Below are positions 34,303-42,919 of a DNA stretch of 64,000 nt, piece by piece. Source of the DNA: an uncultured Aquimarina sp. (GTDB lineage: Bacteria > Bacteroidota > Bacteroidia > Flavobacteriales > Flavobacteriaceae); NCBI GenBank assembly GCA_947492105.1, contig CANLMN010000001.1:248001-312000 (forward strand), given 5' to 3'. The position numbers and the translations under genes were made by a program. Under the pieces are notes generated by a model that did not search any database, was not told where the DNA came from, and saw only the letters and a program-made list of their open reading frames with translations. Each line of letters opens with the position of its first letter. The stretch's first letter is position 1.

Positions 34303-34830
34303 ATGAAGAATAATCAGACGCTTGAGCTACCCTCCCACTTGGAAGATGTACAGCATCTTCTTCATCTAGTATTCTTGGCCGAAAAAAAATATTACGAATC
34401 TGCCGAGGATATTCAGGAAGTAACCGTAAGAAGATACTTATATCATCAAAGCTCTCAACGAAACACCTATTGTCATGCCCTCATTGAATTATTAGTTTTG
34501 TATGATCAAGACCCAGATGTACTATTTGTTTCTAAAGGTAAACTGAATCGTAATGATTTAGATATGAAACGTGTTTGGGAGTTAGATTTTACCATTCCCT
34601 TTCTGAAAGAATGCTTGGATTATGACGAAAAGATTACTGCTTTTTGTCAAAAAATATTAGACAAAAGTAGTTCTTACATAGCCAGCTTGGAAATAATATC
34701 TCATATTTATTCAGAGATACTTTTCGGGAATTTCGAGGGATTAGAACTACTACGGCAGATCTCATCAGGCACCTTATCTCCTCAGAAGGAATCTAAAGTC
34801 ATTCGATTTCCAATAAGCAAATGCCTATAA
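34303..34830 (+). CDS. Helical, ferritin-like protein of unknown function
   Basis: A 175-residue helical protein. The pattern of five or six long helices and segments such as LHLVFLAEKKYYESAEDI, YLYHQSSQRNTYCHALIELL and SYIASLEIISHIYSEIL resembles DUF2383-type or ferritin-like bundles. I do not recognise a defined family. A GTG at 34294 opens the frame three codons earlier; the ATG at 34303 is preferred. It is followed 77 bp later by another small helical gene. The position in the stress island suggests a role in envelope or oxidative stress, but this is guilt by association. Confidence 0.65.
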   Translation: MKNNQTLELPSHLEDVQHLLHLVFLAEKKYYESAEDIQEVTVRRYLYHQSSQRNTYCHALIELLVLYDQDPDVLFVSKGKLNRNDLDMKRVWELDFTIPFLKECLDYDEKITAFCQKILDKSSSYIASLEIISHIYSEILFGNFEGLELLRQISSGTLSPQKESKVIRFPISKCL

Positions 34831-34907
34831 CACCTCCGTAACTTTTTAGACTACAAATACATTAATCTGTTGGTGAACGTAACAACCAACTTAAAAAAAT
34901 CAAAAAA

Positions 34908-35285
34908 ATGACACAAATACAAGAATACAAAACTTTAGACTACAATGATTTAGGAATTAAAATCAAGAATACGCAAACAGCTATGAAAACCATCAAAAAA
35001 AAGTTGGACAGCTCTATAGCCATTGCATGCCCTGTAGAATCCCCAGACTGTGTTAGAGAATTCAATCAACTATTAGAAGAATCACTCTGGTTGGGCAGTC
35101 TACTACTTACGAGAATAGAGTCGCTAGAGCGCAGCCTGACTCCATCAACAGTGAGAAACGCCAGCGAAGAAGGCTTCATTTATGACATGAAAAAATTATA
35201 TTTTCTAAAGGTTGATGAAATTCAGCATGACCAAGTATTTTTCCAGTATCATCTAGATAGAATAACCGAGAAACTAATGCATTAA
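34908..35285 (+). CDS. Helical hypothetical protein
   Basis: A 125-residue protein, mostly alpha-helical: two long N-terminal helices (GIKIKNTQTAMKTIKKKLD, then VREFNQLLEESLWLGSLLL), a break (TPSTVRNASEEG) and a C-terminal helix ending EIQHDQVFFQYHLDRITEKL. Two Cys residues (IACPVESPDC) lie in the first connection. No family was recognised. It lies between the ferritin-like gene and the outer-membrane barrel gene on the same strand, with gaps of 77 and 45 bp, so it may be in one operon with them. Confidence 0.6.
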   Translation: MTQIQEYKTLDYNDLGIKIKNTQTAMKTIKKKLDSSIAIACPVESPDCVREFNQLLEESLWLGSLLLTRIESLERSLTPSTVRNASEEGFIYDMKKLYFLKVDEIQHDQVFFQYHLDRITEKLMH

Positions 35286-35330
35286 AATATGATTCTCATG
35301 CCATGAGATACTAAAATTTGAAAAATTGCT

Positions 35331-36560
35331 ATGCATAATCGGAATGAAAATCAACTTTATAATCATCTTAGAATTTTATTGTTACTGGTCTATATCCTTT
35401 ACGACCCCATGTCACATATCTATGCACAAGATGAAAGTATTACCTACCAAGTAGAAGATCAGAACATCAAAATACATCCAACCCCAGAAACTAACCTTAA
35501 TTTTGGGGGAGCAATCTGGCTTCGCGGTGTTACAATTCCCTATCTTCAGGAAACTAAAGCAAATGAACGGGGTTTTTACATGGATCAATTCAGACTTTCT
35601 CTAGATGGAGATTATGGAATTAAGGACCGATCTAAACTCAAATTTTCTAGCCAGATTCGCTTTTTTTCCTATCAAACTCTAATTCATCACATGTGGATAG
35701 GCGTAGATTTTGATGAGCATTCTGAGCTCACATTAGGGGTGACTCAAGTGCCATTTGGTACTTTGCCAGGTTCCACCAACAGTTTTTGGTACTCACTGGC
35801 GTATTATGTAGGCTTAGAAGATGACCATGACGCTGGAATCAAATACCACTTCAAGAAAAAAGGATGGGATTTTTATTTGGGGTACTTTATGAACGAAGAA
35901 TACAACAGTAGCACTGCATTGAACCGCTTTGCTCCTGATTTGATCCGTTCTGATGAGCAACAAAACGAAGAGCGAAATCAGGGTAATATACGTTTGTCCA
36001 AAATTATGACTCATAATGACGTGAGCTCCTCTGAATTTGGCTTCTCTGGTGAAATTGGGCAGATCAAAAACCGAACGACTAACGATAACGGTTTGCGTTG
36101 GAAAGGCGCATTTCACTACATAGGCAAATACGATCGTTGGGAACCAAAATTTCAGCTTGCCAGATATGTATACGAACCTGACAACCCTCAAGGCGTGGAC
36201 TCAAAAGTAGTCAATATGGGATTTTTTGAAAGCTCTAGACTAGTAGCAGCCAAAGCTAATCTCCTTAATATGAGTCTCAAAAGAGATTTCCCCATTAACT
36301 GGTGGCTCTTCAAAGAATTAGACATCTATATGGATTATAGTAAAATTATCAAGGATGAAACTTCTTTTGCTGATTCTGAACTAATCAATCCAGGAATGGT
36401 TTTACGTGCCGGTCCCTTCTATGTTTGGTTAGACTTTATGTGGGGTAAAAATGCTTGGTTCTTTAATGATTCTCAAGAATTCAGCGGTCCAGGAGCAGGT
36501 GCCAGAAACCCTCAAAAATACGAATATCGCCAAAACTTGTCTTTAGAATGGTTTTTCTAA
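35331..36560 (+). CDS. Outer-membrane beta-barrel, porin-like
   Basis: A 409-residue exported protein. The N-terminus has a long hydrophobic signal (LRILLLLVYILYDPM to IYAQ) and the rest alternates short polar and hydrophobic beta segments. Typical strands are MDQFRLSLDGDYGI, KLKFSSQIRFFSY and ELTLGVTQVPFGTLPG. The last segment ends in Phe (LSLEWFF), the classical C-terminal outer-membrane barrel signal. It resembles phosphate-selective or carbohydrate porins but no precise family could be named. The cupin gene starts 38 bp after its stop, so the two are likely cotranscribed. If the cupin is a DMSP lyase, this porin may admit its substrate; this is inference. Confidence 0.7.
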   Translation: MHNRNENQLYNHLRILLLLVYILYDPMSHIYAQDESITYQVEDQNIKIHPTPETNLNFGGAIWLRGVTIPYLQETKANERGFYMDQFRLSLDGDYGIKDRSKLKFSSQIRFFSYQTLIHHMWIGVDFDEHSELTLGVTQVPFGTLPGSTNSFWYSLAYYVGLEDDHDAGIKYHFKKKGWDFYLGYFMNEEYNSSTALNRFAPDLIRSDEQQNEERNQGNIRLSKIMTHNDVSSSEFGFSGEIGQIKNRTTNDNGLRWKGAFHYIGKYDRWEPKFQLARYVYEPDNPQGVDSKVVNMGFFESSRLVAAKANLLNMSLKRDFPINWWLFKELDIYMDYSKIIKDETSFADSELINPGMVLRAGPFYVWLDFMWGKNAWFFNDSQEFSGPGAGARNPQKYEYRQNLSLEWFF

Positions 36561-36598
36561 ACACATCCTATTATTTATATATTTTTTTAAAAAAAACT

Positions 36599-37849
36599 AT
36601 GAAAACAATACTAGCAACATCTATAAGCCTTCTCCTCACCATAATGGCATACACTCAAGAACTGATCAAACCTGATTTTATAGCTACAGAAGAAGTAAAG
36701 AATTTTGATTGTAAATGCCTAGAAAAAGAAGTGAAATACACACTAGAAGAACAAAAATCAATTGATCTCTTATGGAAAGAAACTCTGCAATATCTAAAAG
36801 CCTATGTCATAGCCCTAACCACCTCTAATGGGGAATGTACTGATTCTGATCAAGCAATCTACGAAACCGTAAATGGTCTGAAAAAAATGTGTATTATGGA
36901 GCAAAGAGATATGCAGCTCGTAGTCAAACATATCTATCTCATACTCCTAAACCCAGAAAAAGCCAAAAAATGCTTTGCAGCCAGATCCGATGTAGAGTGG
37001 CTCTACAGTCCTGGAGGACAAGCTCGCAAGAATTCTACAGTAGATCAATGGCTCAACAGAATGACCTTAAAAGAATTTTTTTCTCAAAAAGTAAAAGATC
37101 CTAAAGTAAAGCAGAAAGGAATAGCCTTTGCCCAAAACTTTAGTGACATGATTACTGGAGATGACATACAGCTCCCACCTAACTTCCCCTATGACATCAG
37201 TGCCAATGCACTACCTAATTTGTGGGCAGCGGTTGGTTGGGTTCCTATGTACGCTGAAAACAATGAACGTAGTCTAAAAAACTTCAAAAATACTAGAGGA
37301 GGTTATGCTTATGGCGAAATTTTTGGACATTGGGGGCTCCTTAGAATTGATGAGATCAACGGAGAAAAAGTAGGTGCCGAAGTCGGTATGGTCGTACAAG
37401 CCGTTGACACCTTTTATCCGTATCACAATCACGCTATGCCAGAGATGTACTATACAATCAAAAAGCCTGCCTGCGCAAATGAATTTAAAACTTTTGCCAT
37501 GACTCAGGACAATAAATTGGTAAAAACCCTAACAGAAAATGATACGCTACGTACTATTGAATTTGACACACACATACCTCAAGAATATAGAATGTGGAGC
37601 TCCAGTGCTCCTAACTATCAACCATTGGTATATTTTCATCCCAATACGATACATGCCTTTGAGGTAGATGGAGGTTGCGAATCAAACCCTGAAGAGAAAG
37701 CACTAGTGACTATTTGGGCCAGAAGTGATGCCTATGATCGTCATAATGATTATGGCACTACCATTCTGTGTGAATCTGCAAAGGCTCCTGGTACGCCTGC
37801 CGAAAGAGGGGAAACGATACAGTGTAACTTGTCCAAGGTGAAATGGTAG
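36599..37849 (+). CDS. DddY-like cupin, candidate periplasmic DMSP lyase
   Basis: A 416-residue exported protein. The ATG at 36599 gives a clean signal peptide (MKTILATSISLLLTIMAYTQ); the frame opens at 36548 inside the upstream gene's end. The N-terminal 200 residues are helical with several Cys (FDCKC, GEC, KMC, KKC). The C-terminal cupin carries PYHNHAMPEMYY with H276, H278, E282 and Y284, and a distal VYFHPNTIHAF with H352. HxHxxxExY plus a His about 70 residues on is the DMSP-lyase cupin (DLL) signature; length, signal peptide and spacing fit DddY, which splits DMSP to dimethyl sulfide and acrylate in the periplasm using a metal and a catalytic Tyr. It follows a porin-like gene. A cupin of other specificity is possible. 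Confidence 0.65.
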   Translation: MKTILATSISLLLTIMAYTQELIKPDFIATEEVKNFDCKCLEKEVKYTLEEQKSIDLLWKETLQYLKAYVIALTTSNGECTDSDQAIYETVNGLKKMCIMEQRDMQLVVKHIYLILLNPEKAKKCFAARSDVEWLYSPGGQARKNSTVDQWLNRMTLKEFFSQKVKDPKVKQKGIAFAQNFSDMITGDDIQLPPNFPYDISANALPNLWAAVGWVPMYAENNERSLKNFKNTRGGYAYGEIFGHWGLLRIDEINGEKVGAEVGMVVQAVDTFYPYHNHAMPEMYYTIKKPACANEFKTFAMTQDNKLVKTLTENDTLRTIEFDTHIPQEYRMWSSSAPNYQPLVYFHPNTIHAFEVDGGCESNPEEKALVTIWARSDAYDRHNDYGTTILCESAKAPGTPAERGETIQCNLSKVKW

Positions 37850-37894
37850 TACAAAATTAAAAATAAGTATTTCAAAGTCATATTTGTTGTGTAA

Positions 37895-38057
37895 CACCAT
37901 GTATCCTTTGAATGTACTGGGATAAAGTTTTCTTTTTTCGACTCAGCTTCAGCATAAAAACAAACCATAATTAAGGCTATGCTTGATGTTGCTGTTGAAG
38001 CTGAAACAAAAAAATCTTAATTTTCTTTCCGGTAAATTCAGACAATAAATGATATAA
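37895..38057 (+). repeat. Intergenic repeat family A, copy 3
   Basis: ACCATGTATCCTTTGAATG at the left, TCAGCTTCAGCATAAAAACA, the AATTAAGGCTATGCTTGATG centre, and CCGGTAAATTCAGACAA at the right. Ends have diverged slightly. Confidence 0.8.
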
Positions 38058-38340
38058 AATTATCTTGTAGCAGCTAAGAACACTGTTTATAGGTCTCAAA
38101 ATAACAAGAAAAGTGTCAAATGCCAACTGGAATAGGATGCCAGAGATTTTTTATAAAAATTAAAAAAACGTATCCCAACTGAATTACAATTCTAACAACA
38201 TGCAAAAAAACTAGTTATCCCCCCTTTAAAAACAAACTAGCCTTGAAAACACTCCATTAAAAAATTATGCTACATGATAGTCATACGCTAATGTTGTCTA
38301 CAGCTATAAAGAGCTAATTTTTGTCCAATTCGTTTATTAT

Positions 38341-38354
38341 GTAACCTAAGTTAC
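38341..38354. promoter_or_regulatory. Candidate Crp/Fnr operator GTAAC-CTAA-GTTAC
   Basis: Perfect dyad whose centre lies 58 bp before the ATG of the persulfide dioxygenase-rhodanese gene, a position compatible with activation. Same sequence class as 24312 and 42906. Confidence 0.65.
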
Positions 38355-38405
38355 TGTAAACAGTTTAAAATCTGTATAGTTTTATACCATAAAAAAATAC
38401 ACAAG

Positions 38406-39815
38406 ATGAACGTTGAACAAATCTATACGGGTTGCTTAGCTCAAGGAGCCTACTACATCGAAAGCAATGGAGAAGTAGCTATTATTGATCCTCTAAGAGA
38501 GGTTAAACCTTATTTGAATAGAGCCCAACTCGATAATGCAAGAATCAAGTATATTTTTGAAACCCACTTTCATGCAGATTTTGTAAGTGGGCATGTTACT
38601 TTGGCAAAAGAAACTGGAGCACCTATCGTTTATGGTCCTAATGCCAACCCTACATTTGACGCAATAATTGCAAGAGACCAACAAGAGTTCAAACTGGGTG
38701 ATGTAACAATTATTGCACTGCACACACCGGGACACACCATGGAGAGCACTACGTACTTGCTAAAAGATGAAACTGGTGCAGATTACGCTATTTTTAGTGG
38801 AGATACTCTTTTTCTTGGAGATGTAGGAAGACCTGATTTAGCTCAAAAAATAGGTGTTTTAACAGAAATAGATTTAGCCGGGTATTTATATGACAGCTTA
38901 CGTACCAAAATAATGCCGCTAGCCGATACTGTCATTGTTTATCCTGCACACGGAGCAGGGTCAGCTTGTGGTAAGAATATGATGAAAGAAACGGTAGATA
39001 CTTTGGGCAATCAAAAAAAAACAAACTATGCGCTACGTGCAGATATGACAAAAGAGGATTTCATTGCTGAAGTGATAGAAGGGTTAGTGCCTCCTCCACA
39101 ATATTTCCCTGCAAATGTTCGATTAAACAGAGAGGGCTACGATGATATTGAAAAAGTACTAAGTAGAGGAACACAGGCATTATCTCCTGATACCTTTGAG
39201 GACATAGCAAATGAAACTGGAGCCATCGTTTTGGATGTTAGACATCAAGATAATTTTGCAAAAGGACATATTCCTAGAGCAATTTTTATTGGATTAGATG
39301 GCGGTTTTGCCCCTTGGGTAGGCGCTTTGATAGCAGACGTGAAACAACCCCTACTTTTGGTTACTGATTCTGGTCGCGAAGAAGAGACCGTAACAAGACT
39401 CTCTAGAGTTGGGTTTGACAATACATTGGGCTACCTAGAAGGTGGGTTCGATGCTTGGAAAAAAGCCTCTAAAGAATATGACACTGTAAGTAGCATAACT
39501 GCCCAGCAATTCAAAAAAGCATTAGAACAAGAAAAACAAACTGTCTTTGATGTGCGCAAAAAGACGGAATATCTTTCAGAACACGTGATAGATGCAAACA
39601 ACACCCCTCTAGACTTCATAAACAATCATCTCGGAGCATTTCCGGATAATCAACCTTTCTTTATTCATTGCGCAGGTGGATACAGAAGTATGATAGCATC
39701 CTCGATACTTAAGAGTAGAGGTATCCACAATTTAATTGATGTACAAGGTGGCTTAAAAGCGATACAGAAAACTGGCGTCCCCGTTTCAGAATTTGTTTGC
39801 CCATCTACACTCTAA
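38406..39815 (+). CDS. MBL-fold persulfide dioxygenase with two rhodanese domains (CstB-like)
   Basis: A 469-residue cytoplasmic protein with three domains. The metallo-beta-lactamase fold (1-240) has the metal-binding THFHAD at 53-58 and H63, HTPGHTMES and SGDTLF; this is the ETHE1/persulfide dioxygenase type. A first rhodanese domain (about 260-355) has LLLVTDSGREEE where the active Cys should be, so it is inactive. The second (about 365-469) keeps the active loop IHCAGGYRS with Cys near 425. This layout matches CstB-type enzymes that oxidise persulfides and release thiosulfate or sulfite. It is the first gene of a sulfur-related group and has a candidate Crp/Fnr operator upstream. Confidence 0.88.
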   Translation: MNVEQIYTGCLAQGAYYIESNGEVAIIDPLREVKPYLNRAQLDNARIKYIFETHFHADFVSGHVTLAKETGAPIVYGPNANPTFDAIIARDQQEFKLGDVTIIALHTPGHTMESTTYLLKDETGADYAIFSGDTLFLGDVGRPDLAQKIGVLTEIDLAGYLYDSLRTKIMPLADTVIVYPAHGAGSACGKNMMKETVDTLGNQKKTNYALRADMTKEDFIAEVIEGLVPPPQYFPANVRLNREGYDDIEKVLSRGTQALSPDTFEDIANETGAIVLDVRHQDNFAKGHIPRAIFIGLDGGFAPWVGALIADVKQPLLLVTDSGREEETVTRLSRVGFDNTLGYLEGGFDAWKKASKEYDTVSSITAQQFKKALEQEKQTVFDVRKKTEYLSEHVIDANNTPLDFINNHLGAFPDNQPFFIHCAGGYRSMIASSILKSRGIHNLIDVQGGLKAIQKTGVPVSEFVCPSTL

Positions 39816-39980
39816 TACCATATATAGAATAATTACAGGCTACTAATTAGGGTCTTTTTCTACTATTTTTTTACTAAAAAATTAAACCGTAACCAAGGCT
39901 ATGCTTTAATTTTATAGTTCAAACTAGTAAAAAATAGTTACAATTATTTTGACCTACAATTACATTTTAACTGGTTTAAT
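39813..39980 (+). repeat. Intergenic repeat family C, copy 2
   Basis: Starts TAATACCATATATAG; contains TTTTTCTACTATTTTTTTAC, AAACCGTAACCAAGGCTATG and TACATTTTAACTGGTTTAAT. It overlaps the stop of the upstream gene by a few bases and touches a family B copy. Confidence 0.8.
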
Positions 39981-40076
39981 ACAATTTAGGTATATTAATT
40001 CGTATTAATGACACTGTTATTTTTTATATAAAAATAACAAGGCGATATGCGACAGTATATAGCTAATTTGGTATAA
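39981..40076 (+). repeat. Intergenic repeat family B, short copy
   Basis: ACAATTTAGGTATATTAATT at the left and GCTAATTTGGTATAAT at the right. The central hairpin is deleted, leaving about 95 bp. Confidence 0.75.
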
Positions 40077-40274
40077 TCCCTATAAGGTTTCGAGTTCGTT
40101 ATGACAAATAGGCTTTTTTTCTACAGGAAATCCATGGATGACGAGCTCCCCATCCTTCTAAGAAAAATCGCAGAAATAGCATAAAAAATAAAGCTCTTGA
40201 TCTTGCAGTACAAAACTATCCCCTTGCTCATTGATTGGAAAAATTGCAAAACACACCTATAAACTCAAAAAAAT

Positions 40275-40541
40275 ATGAGAACAGCAATACGAATACAAAA
40301 CCTAAAATGTAGCGGTTGTGCTGCTACTATTCGTTCAAAAATTAGTACATTCAGTACTATAAACACTATAGAAATTAACATAGAAACTTCTGAAGTTTCT
40401 TTTGACTATACAGCTACAAAAGATATAGCACTCGTAAAAAGCAAACTCACCCAATTAGGATATCCTCCTGTTGGATTAGATAATTCTTTGCGAACCAAAG
40501 CTACATCTTTTATAAGCTGTGCAATAGGTAAGACAATATAA
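40275..40541 (+). CDS. Heavy-metal-associated (HMA) domain protein
   Basis: An 88-residue cytoplasmic protein. The N-terminal two thirds is an HMA fold with the metal-binding CSGC at C12-C15 (KCSGCAATI) and the pattern of beta strands IRIQNL, TIEINIET and VSFDYT. The C-terminal tail has SFISCAIGKTI. It probably binds or passes copper or a similar thiophilic metal. It precedes a TPMT-like methyltransferase by 13 bp, so both are likely cotranscribed. Metal-thiol and persulfide chemistry are commonly paired, which fits the neighbouring genes. Confidence 0.85.
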   Translation: MRTAIRIQNLKCSGCAATIRSKISTFSTINTIEINIETSEVSFDYTATKDIALVKSKLTQLGYPPVGLDNSLRTKATSFISCAIGKTI

Positions 40542-40554
40542 TACTATAATACGC

Positions 40555-41142
40555 ATGAATTTAGATAGCACCTATTGGGAGCAGAGATATCAGGATGGGA
40601 CCACCAAATGGGATCTCGGCACGATTTCGCCCCCCATAAAACAGTATGTAGATCAATTAAAAAATAAAGAACTAAAAATCCTCATCCCCGGTGCAGGGAA
40701 CTCCTATGAGGCCACCTATTTATTTATGCAAGGATTCCAGAATGTTTACGTTGCTGATCTTGCTAGTTCCCCACTCCAGAATATAAAAGCTCGAGTACCT
40801 GAATTTCCTAGTTCGCAACTACTGCATACAGATTTTTTTGATATTGAAATGTCTTTTGACCTCATAATAGAACAGACATTTTTTTGTGCTATTAATCCAT
40901 CATTGAGAGCGCAGTATGTCTCCAAAGCTTCTCAGTTACTGAATCAAAAAGGCAAGATTGTTGGATTACTTTTTGATGCTCCACTATACGAGGATCATCC
41001 ACCTTTTGGTGGAAGTAAAAGAGAATATGTTGATAGGTTTTCTCCATATTTTGACATTAACATAATGGAAACCTCTACAAATTCTATCAATGCTAGAGCA
41101 GGAAGAGAATTATTTATAAACCTAACGCTCAAAACAAAATAA
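40555..41142 (+). CDS. TPMT-like SAM-dependent methyltransferase
   Basis: A 195-residue class I methyltransferase of the thiopurine S-methyltransferase-like group. It begins YWEQRYQDGTTKWDLG, typical of this family, followed by the SAM motif ILIPGAGNSYEATYLF near residues 41-56, then DLASSPL and DLIIEQTFFCAI. The homologues methylate sulfur, selenium or halide ions or thiols, so a role in removing toxic sulfide or thiols is likely. It sits between the HMA gene and a Crp/Fnr regulator whose TTG start follows the stop codon by one base, which suggests coupled translation. Confidence 0.85.
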   Translation: MNLDSTYWEQRYQDGTTKWDLGTISPPIKQYVDQLKNKELKILIPGAGNSYEATYLFMQGFQNVYVADLASSPLQNIKARVPEFPSSQLLHTDFFDIEMSFDLIIEQTFFCAINPSLRAQYVSKASQLLNQKGKIVGLLFDAPLYEDHPPFGGSKREYVDRFSPYFDINIMETSTNSINARAGRELFINLTLKTK

Positions 41143-41143
41143 T

Positions 41144-41785
41144 TTGATAGAAGCAGCACTAGACACCTATTTCCCGCTACTAGCAAACATGCCTGAACTC
41201 AAAGAAGAATTAATTACCATCAGTAGTTTAAACATCTTTGAAGCAGGCACGGTAATTCTAAAACAAGGAAGTTATGTAAAAGTAATTCCATTAATGGTAT
41301 CAGGCTTAGCCAAAGTATTCAAGGAAGAGCCCGAAAATGGCCATGAAGTCTTGCTCTATTATATCAAACCAGGAGAGAGCTGTATCATGTCTATGACCAC
41401 ACTACTTCATAACACCACAAGTAAGGTAAAAGCAATTGTAGAAGAGCGGTCTGAAGTTGTCCTCATCCCAGCAGATAAAGCGATGCAAATCGCAAAGAAG
41501 TATCCAAAGTGGAACGAGTTTATATATGAGCTATTTAATCTGAAGTTTGATGAATTACTTAATGTCATTGAGATACTAACCTTTTCGAATAAGGATATCC
41601 GATTACTTGAATATTTAAAAAAAGAAGCCCAATTAAAAAACACAAATACGCTACAAACCACACATCAACATATTGCGTATGATTTAGGATCATCTAGAGA
41701 AGTTATTTCGAGATTACTCAAAAAGCTAGAAGTCAAAGGTCTGATCAAACTAGCTCAAGGCAGTGTCACAATACGATCAAATTAA
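41144..41785 (+). CDS. Crp/Fnr-family transcriptional regulator 2
   Basis: A 213-residue regulator with a Crp-type beta-barrel (GSYVKVIPLMVSGLAKVFK near 45-63, KPGESCIMSMTTLL near 85-98) and a winged helix (THQHIAYDLGSSREVISRLL near 171-190). It lacks the Fnr Fe-S cysteines. The single Cys in GESC matches the GETC position of the paralogue at 25026-25658 and could sense thiol or redox state; this is inference. TTG is the start, directly after the methyltransferase stop. The 3' end overlaps the convergent sterol-desaturase-like gene by 4 bp. It is the obvious regulator for the nearby GTAAC-N4-GTTAC sites. Confidence 0.9.
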   Translation: MIEAALDTYFPLLANMPELKEELITISSLNIFEAGTVILKQGSYVKVIPLMVSGLAKVFKEEPENGHEVLLYYIKPGESCIMSMTTLLHNTTSKVKAIVEERSEVVLIPADKAMQIAKKYPKWNEFIYELFNLKFDELLNVIEILTFSNKDIRLLEYLKKEAQLKNTNTLQTTHQHIAYDLGSSREVISRLLKKLEVKGLIKLAQGSVTIRSN

Positions 41786-42666
41786 TGATGCTTTTTTTCA
41801 AAGCCATAAGTATTTTGCCCCACAAAATCTGTCGGAAATTCATCATCCCCTGAGAATCCTAAAACTATCTCACCGCTATCCTCGGGGATATAATTTGTTT
41901 TAAAGATATAGTCCCAAAGACTCAAACTTATACCAAAATTCACACCATATCTCCCCTCTGGAAGTTCATAGGCATGGTGGTATAAATGCATTACAGGATT
42001 ATTGAAAAGATATTTTAAAGGCCCCCAAGTGATCTTAATATTGGCATGATTAAAATGGCCTATGGTTATTGCCAAAAAATGAACAATATAAACCTGCTCA
42101 GGCTCAAAACCAAATACGATCATTACGGCAAAAGTTTTTAGCGGTTTATACAGGATATTCTCCATCCAATGGTATCTCAAATGTGCAGCAAACCCCATTT
42201 CTTTGACACTATGATGTACTTTATGAAATTTCCAAAAGAATGAATATTTATGTAAAAGGGTGTGCGTAAACCATTGTACAAAATCGAGAGTAACAAAAAA
42301 CACAACTAATTGTAACCACATAGGCCAGCTTACTGGATCAATAAGTGCTAAACTTTTGCTGGTCATTCCCAAACTGACAAAACCTTCTTGTAGTACTTTG
42401 TAGAAACCACTAATAGCTATTGAAAATATGAAGAAATTAAAAAACATATAAAAACCATCCAACCAAAAATCTTTTCTAAACATGGACTGCTCTTTTCTCC
42501 AAGGAAAAACTATTTCCAAAACCCATACAAAAAGCGAAATAACAATTAGTCCCCAAAAGTAATTCGTATACCAAGGCACTTCAAACACTATTAACTTCCA
42601 AGTCCAAGCTACGGTTCCATTGAAAGCATCTATAAAGACATCTAGATAATTCTTCATTTTTACCAC
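41782..42666 (-). CDS. Sterol desaturase/fatty acid hydroxylase-family membrane protein
   Basis: A 294-residue membrane protein of the fatty acid hydroxylase superfamily. Several hydrophobic helices flank three di-iron His motifs: HTLLH, HKVHH and, near residue 220, HLYHH. Substrates of bacterial members (fatty acyl, sterol-like or sulfonolipid chains) cannot be told from the sequence. It is convergent with the second Crp/Fnr gene, overlapping by 4 bp. A GTAAC-N4-GTTAC dyad lies about 240 bp upstream of the start, in the same intergenic region as a truncated family A repeat. Confidence 0.85.
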   Translation of the reverse strand: MVKMKNYLDVFIDAFNGTVAWTWKLIVFEVPWYTNYFWGLIVISLFVWVLEIVFPWRKEQSMFRKDFWLDGFYMFFNFFIFSIAISGFYKVLQEGFVSLGMTSKSLALIDPVSWPMWLQLVVFFVTLDFVQWFTHTLLHKYSFFWKFHKVHHSVKEMGFAAHLRYHWMENILYKPLKTFAVMIVFGFEPEQVYIVHFLAITIGHFNHANIKITWGPLKYLFNNPVMHLYHHAYELPEGRYGVNFGISLSLWDYIFKTNYIPEDSGEIVLGFSGDDEFPTDFVGQNTYGFEKKHH

Positions 42667-42780
42667 TGAGTTATTTTATTGACAAACAAGGGATTCAAAG
42701 GCTTACACTTCAAATCAAAAAAATAGTGATTTTGGATCAATGGAGTCACTTTTGCATTTTATAACATACTACAAAGCTAA

Positions 42781-42815
42781 TACCATTTATACTTTTGAAT
42801 TTACTAGGATAAAAT
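42781..42815 (+). repeat. Intergenic repeat family A, truncated copy
   Basis: Only the left end is present: TACCATTTATACTTTTGAATT then TTACTAGGATAAAATGA. The rest of the repeat is absent. Confidence 0.6.
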
Positions 42816-42905
42816 GATCCAAAAATCAACCAAAAGAAAACATCTCAATATCGAATCAAAAAAATGAATCGATCTCAAAGATACATCTCATAAAACATTA
42901 AGTCT

Positions 42906-42919
42906 GTAACATAAGTTAC
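42906..42919. promoter_or_regulatory. Candidate Crp/Fnr operator GTAAC-ATAA-GTTAC
   Basis: Perfect dyad; the outer bases extend it to TGTAAC ... GTTACA. It overlaps the stop codon of the methyltransferase gene ending at 42916 and lies about 240 bp upstream of the sterol-desaturase-like gene. Confidence 0.55.

Larger units (their letters stand above)
37850..38405. other. Intergenic region upstream of the persulfide dioxygenase gene
   Basis: Contains a full family A repeat (37895-38057) on the left and a Crp/Fnr-type dyad (38341-38354) on the right. No gene was recognised in between. Confidence 0.6.
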
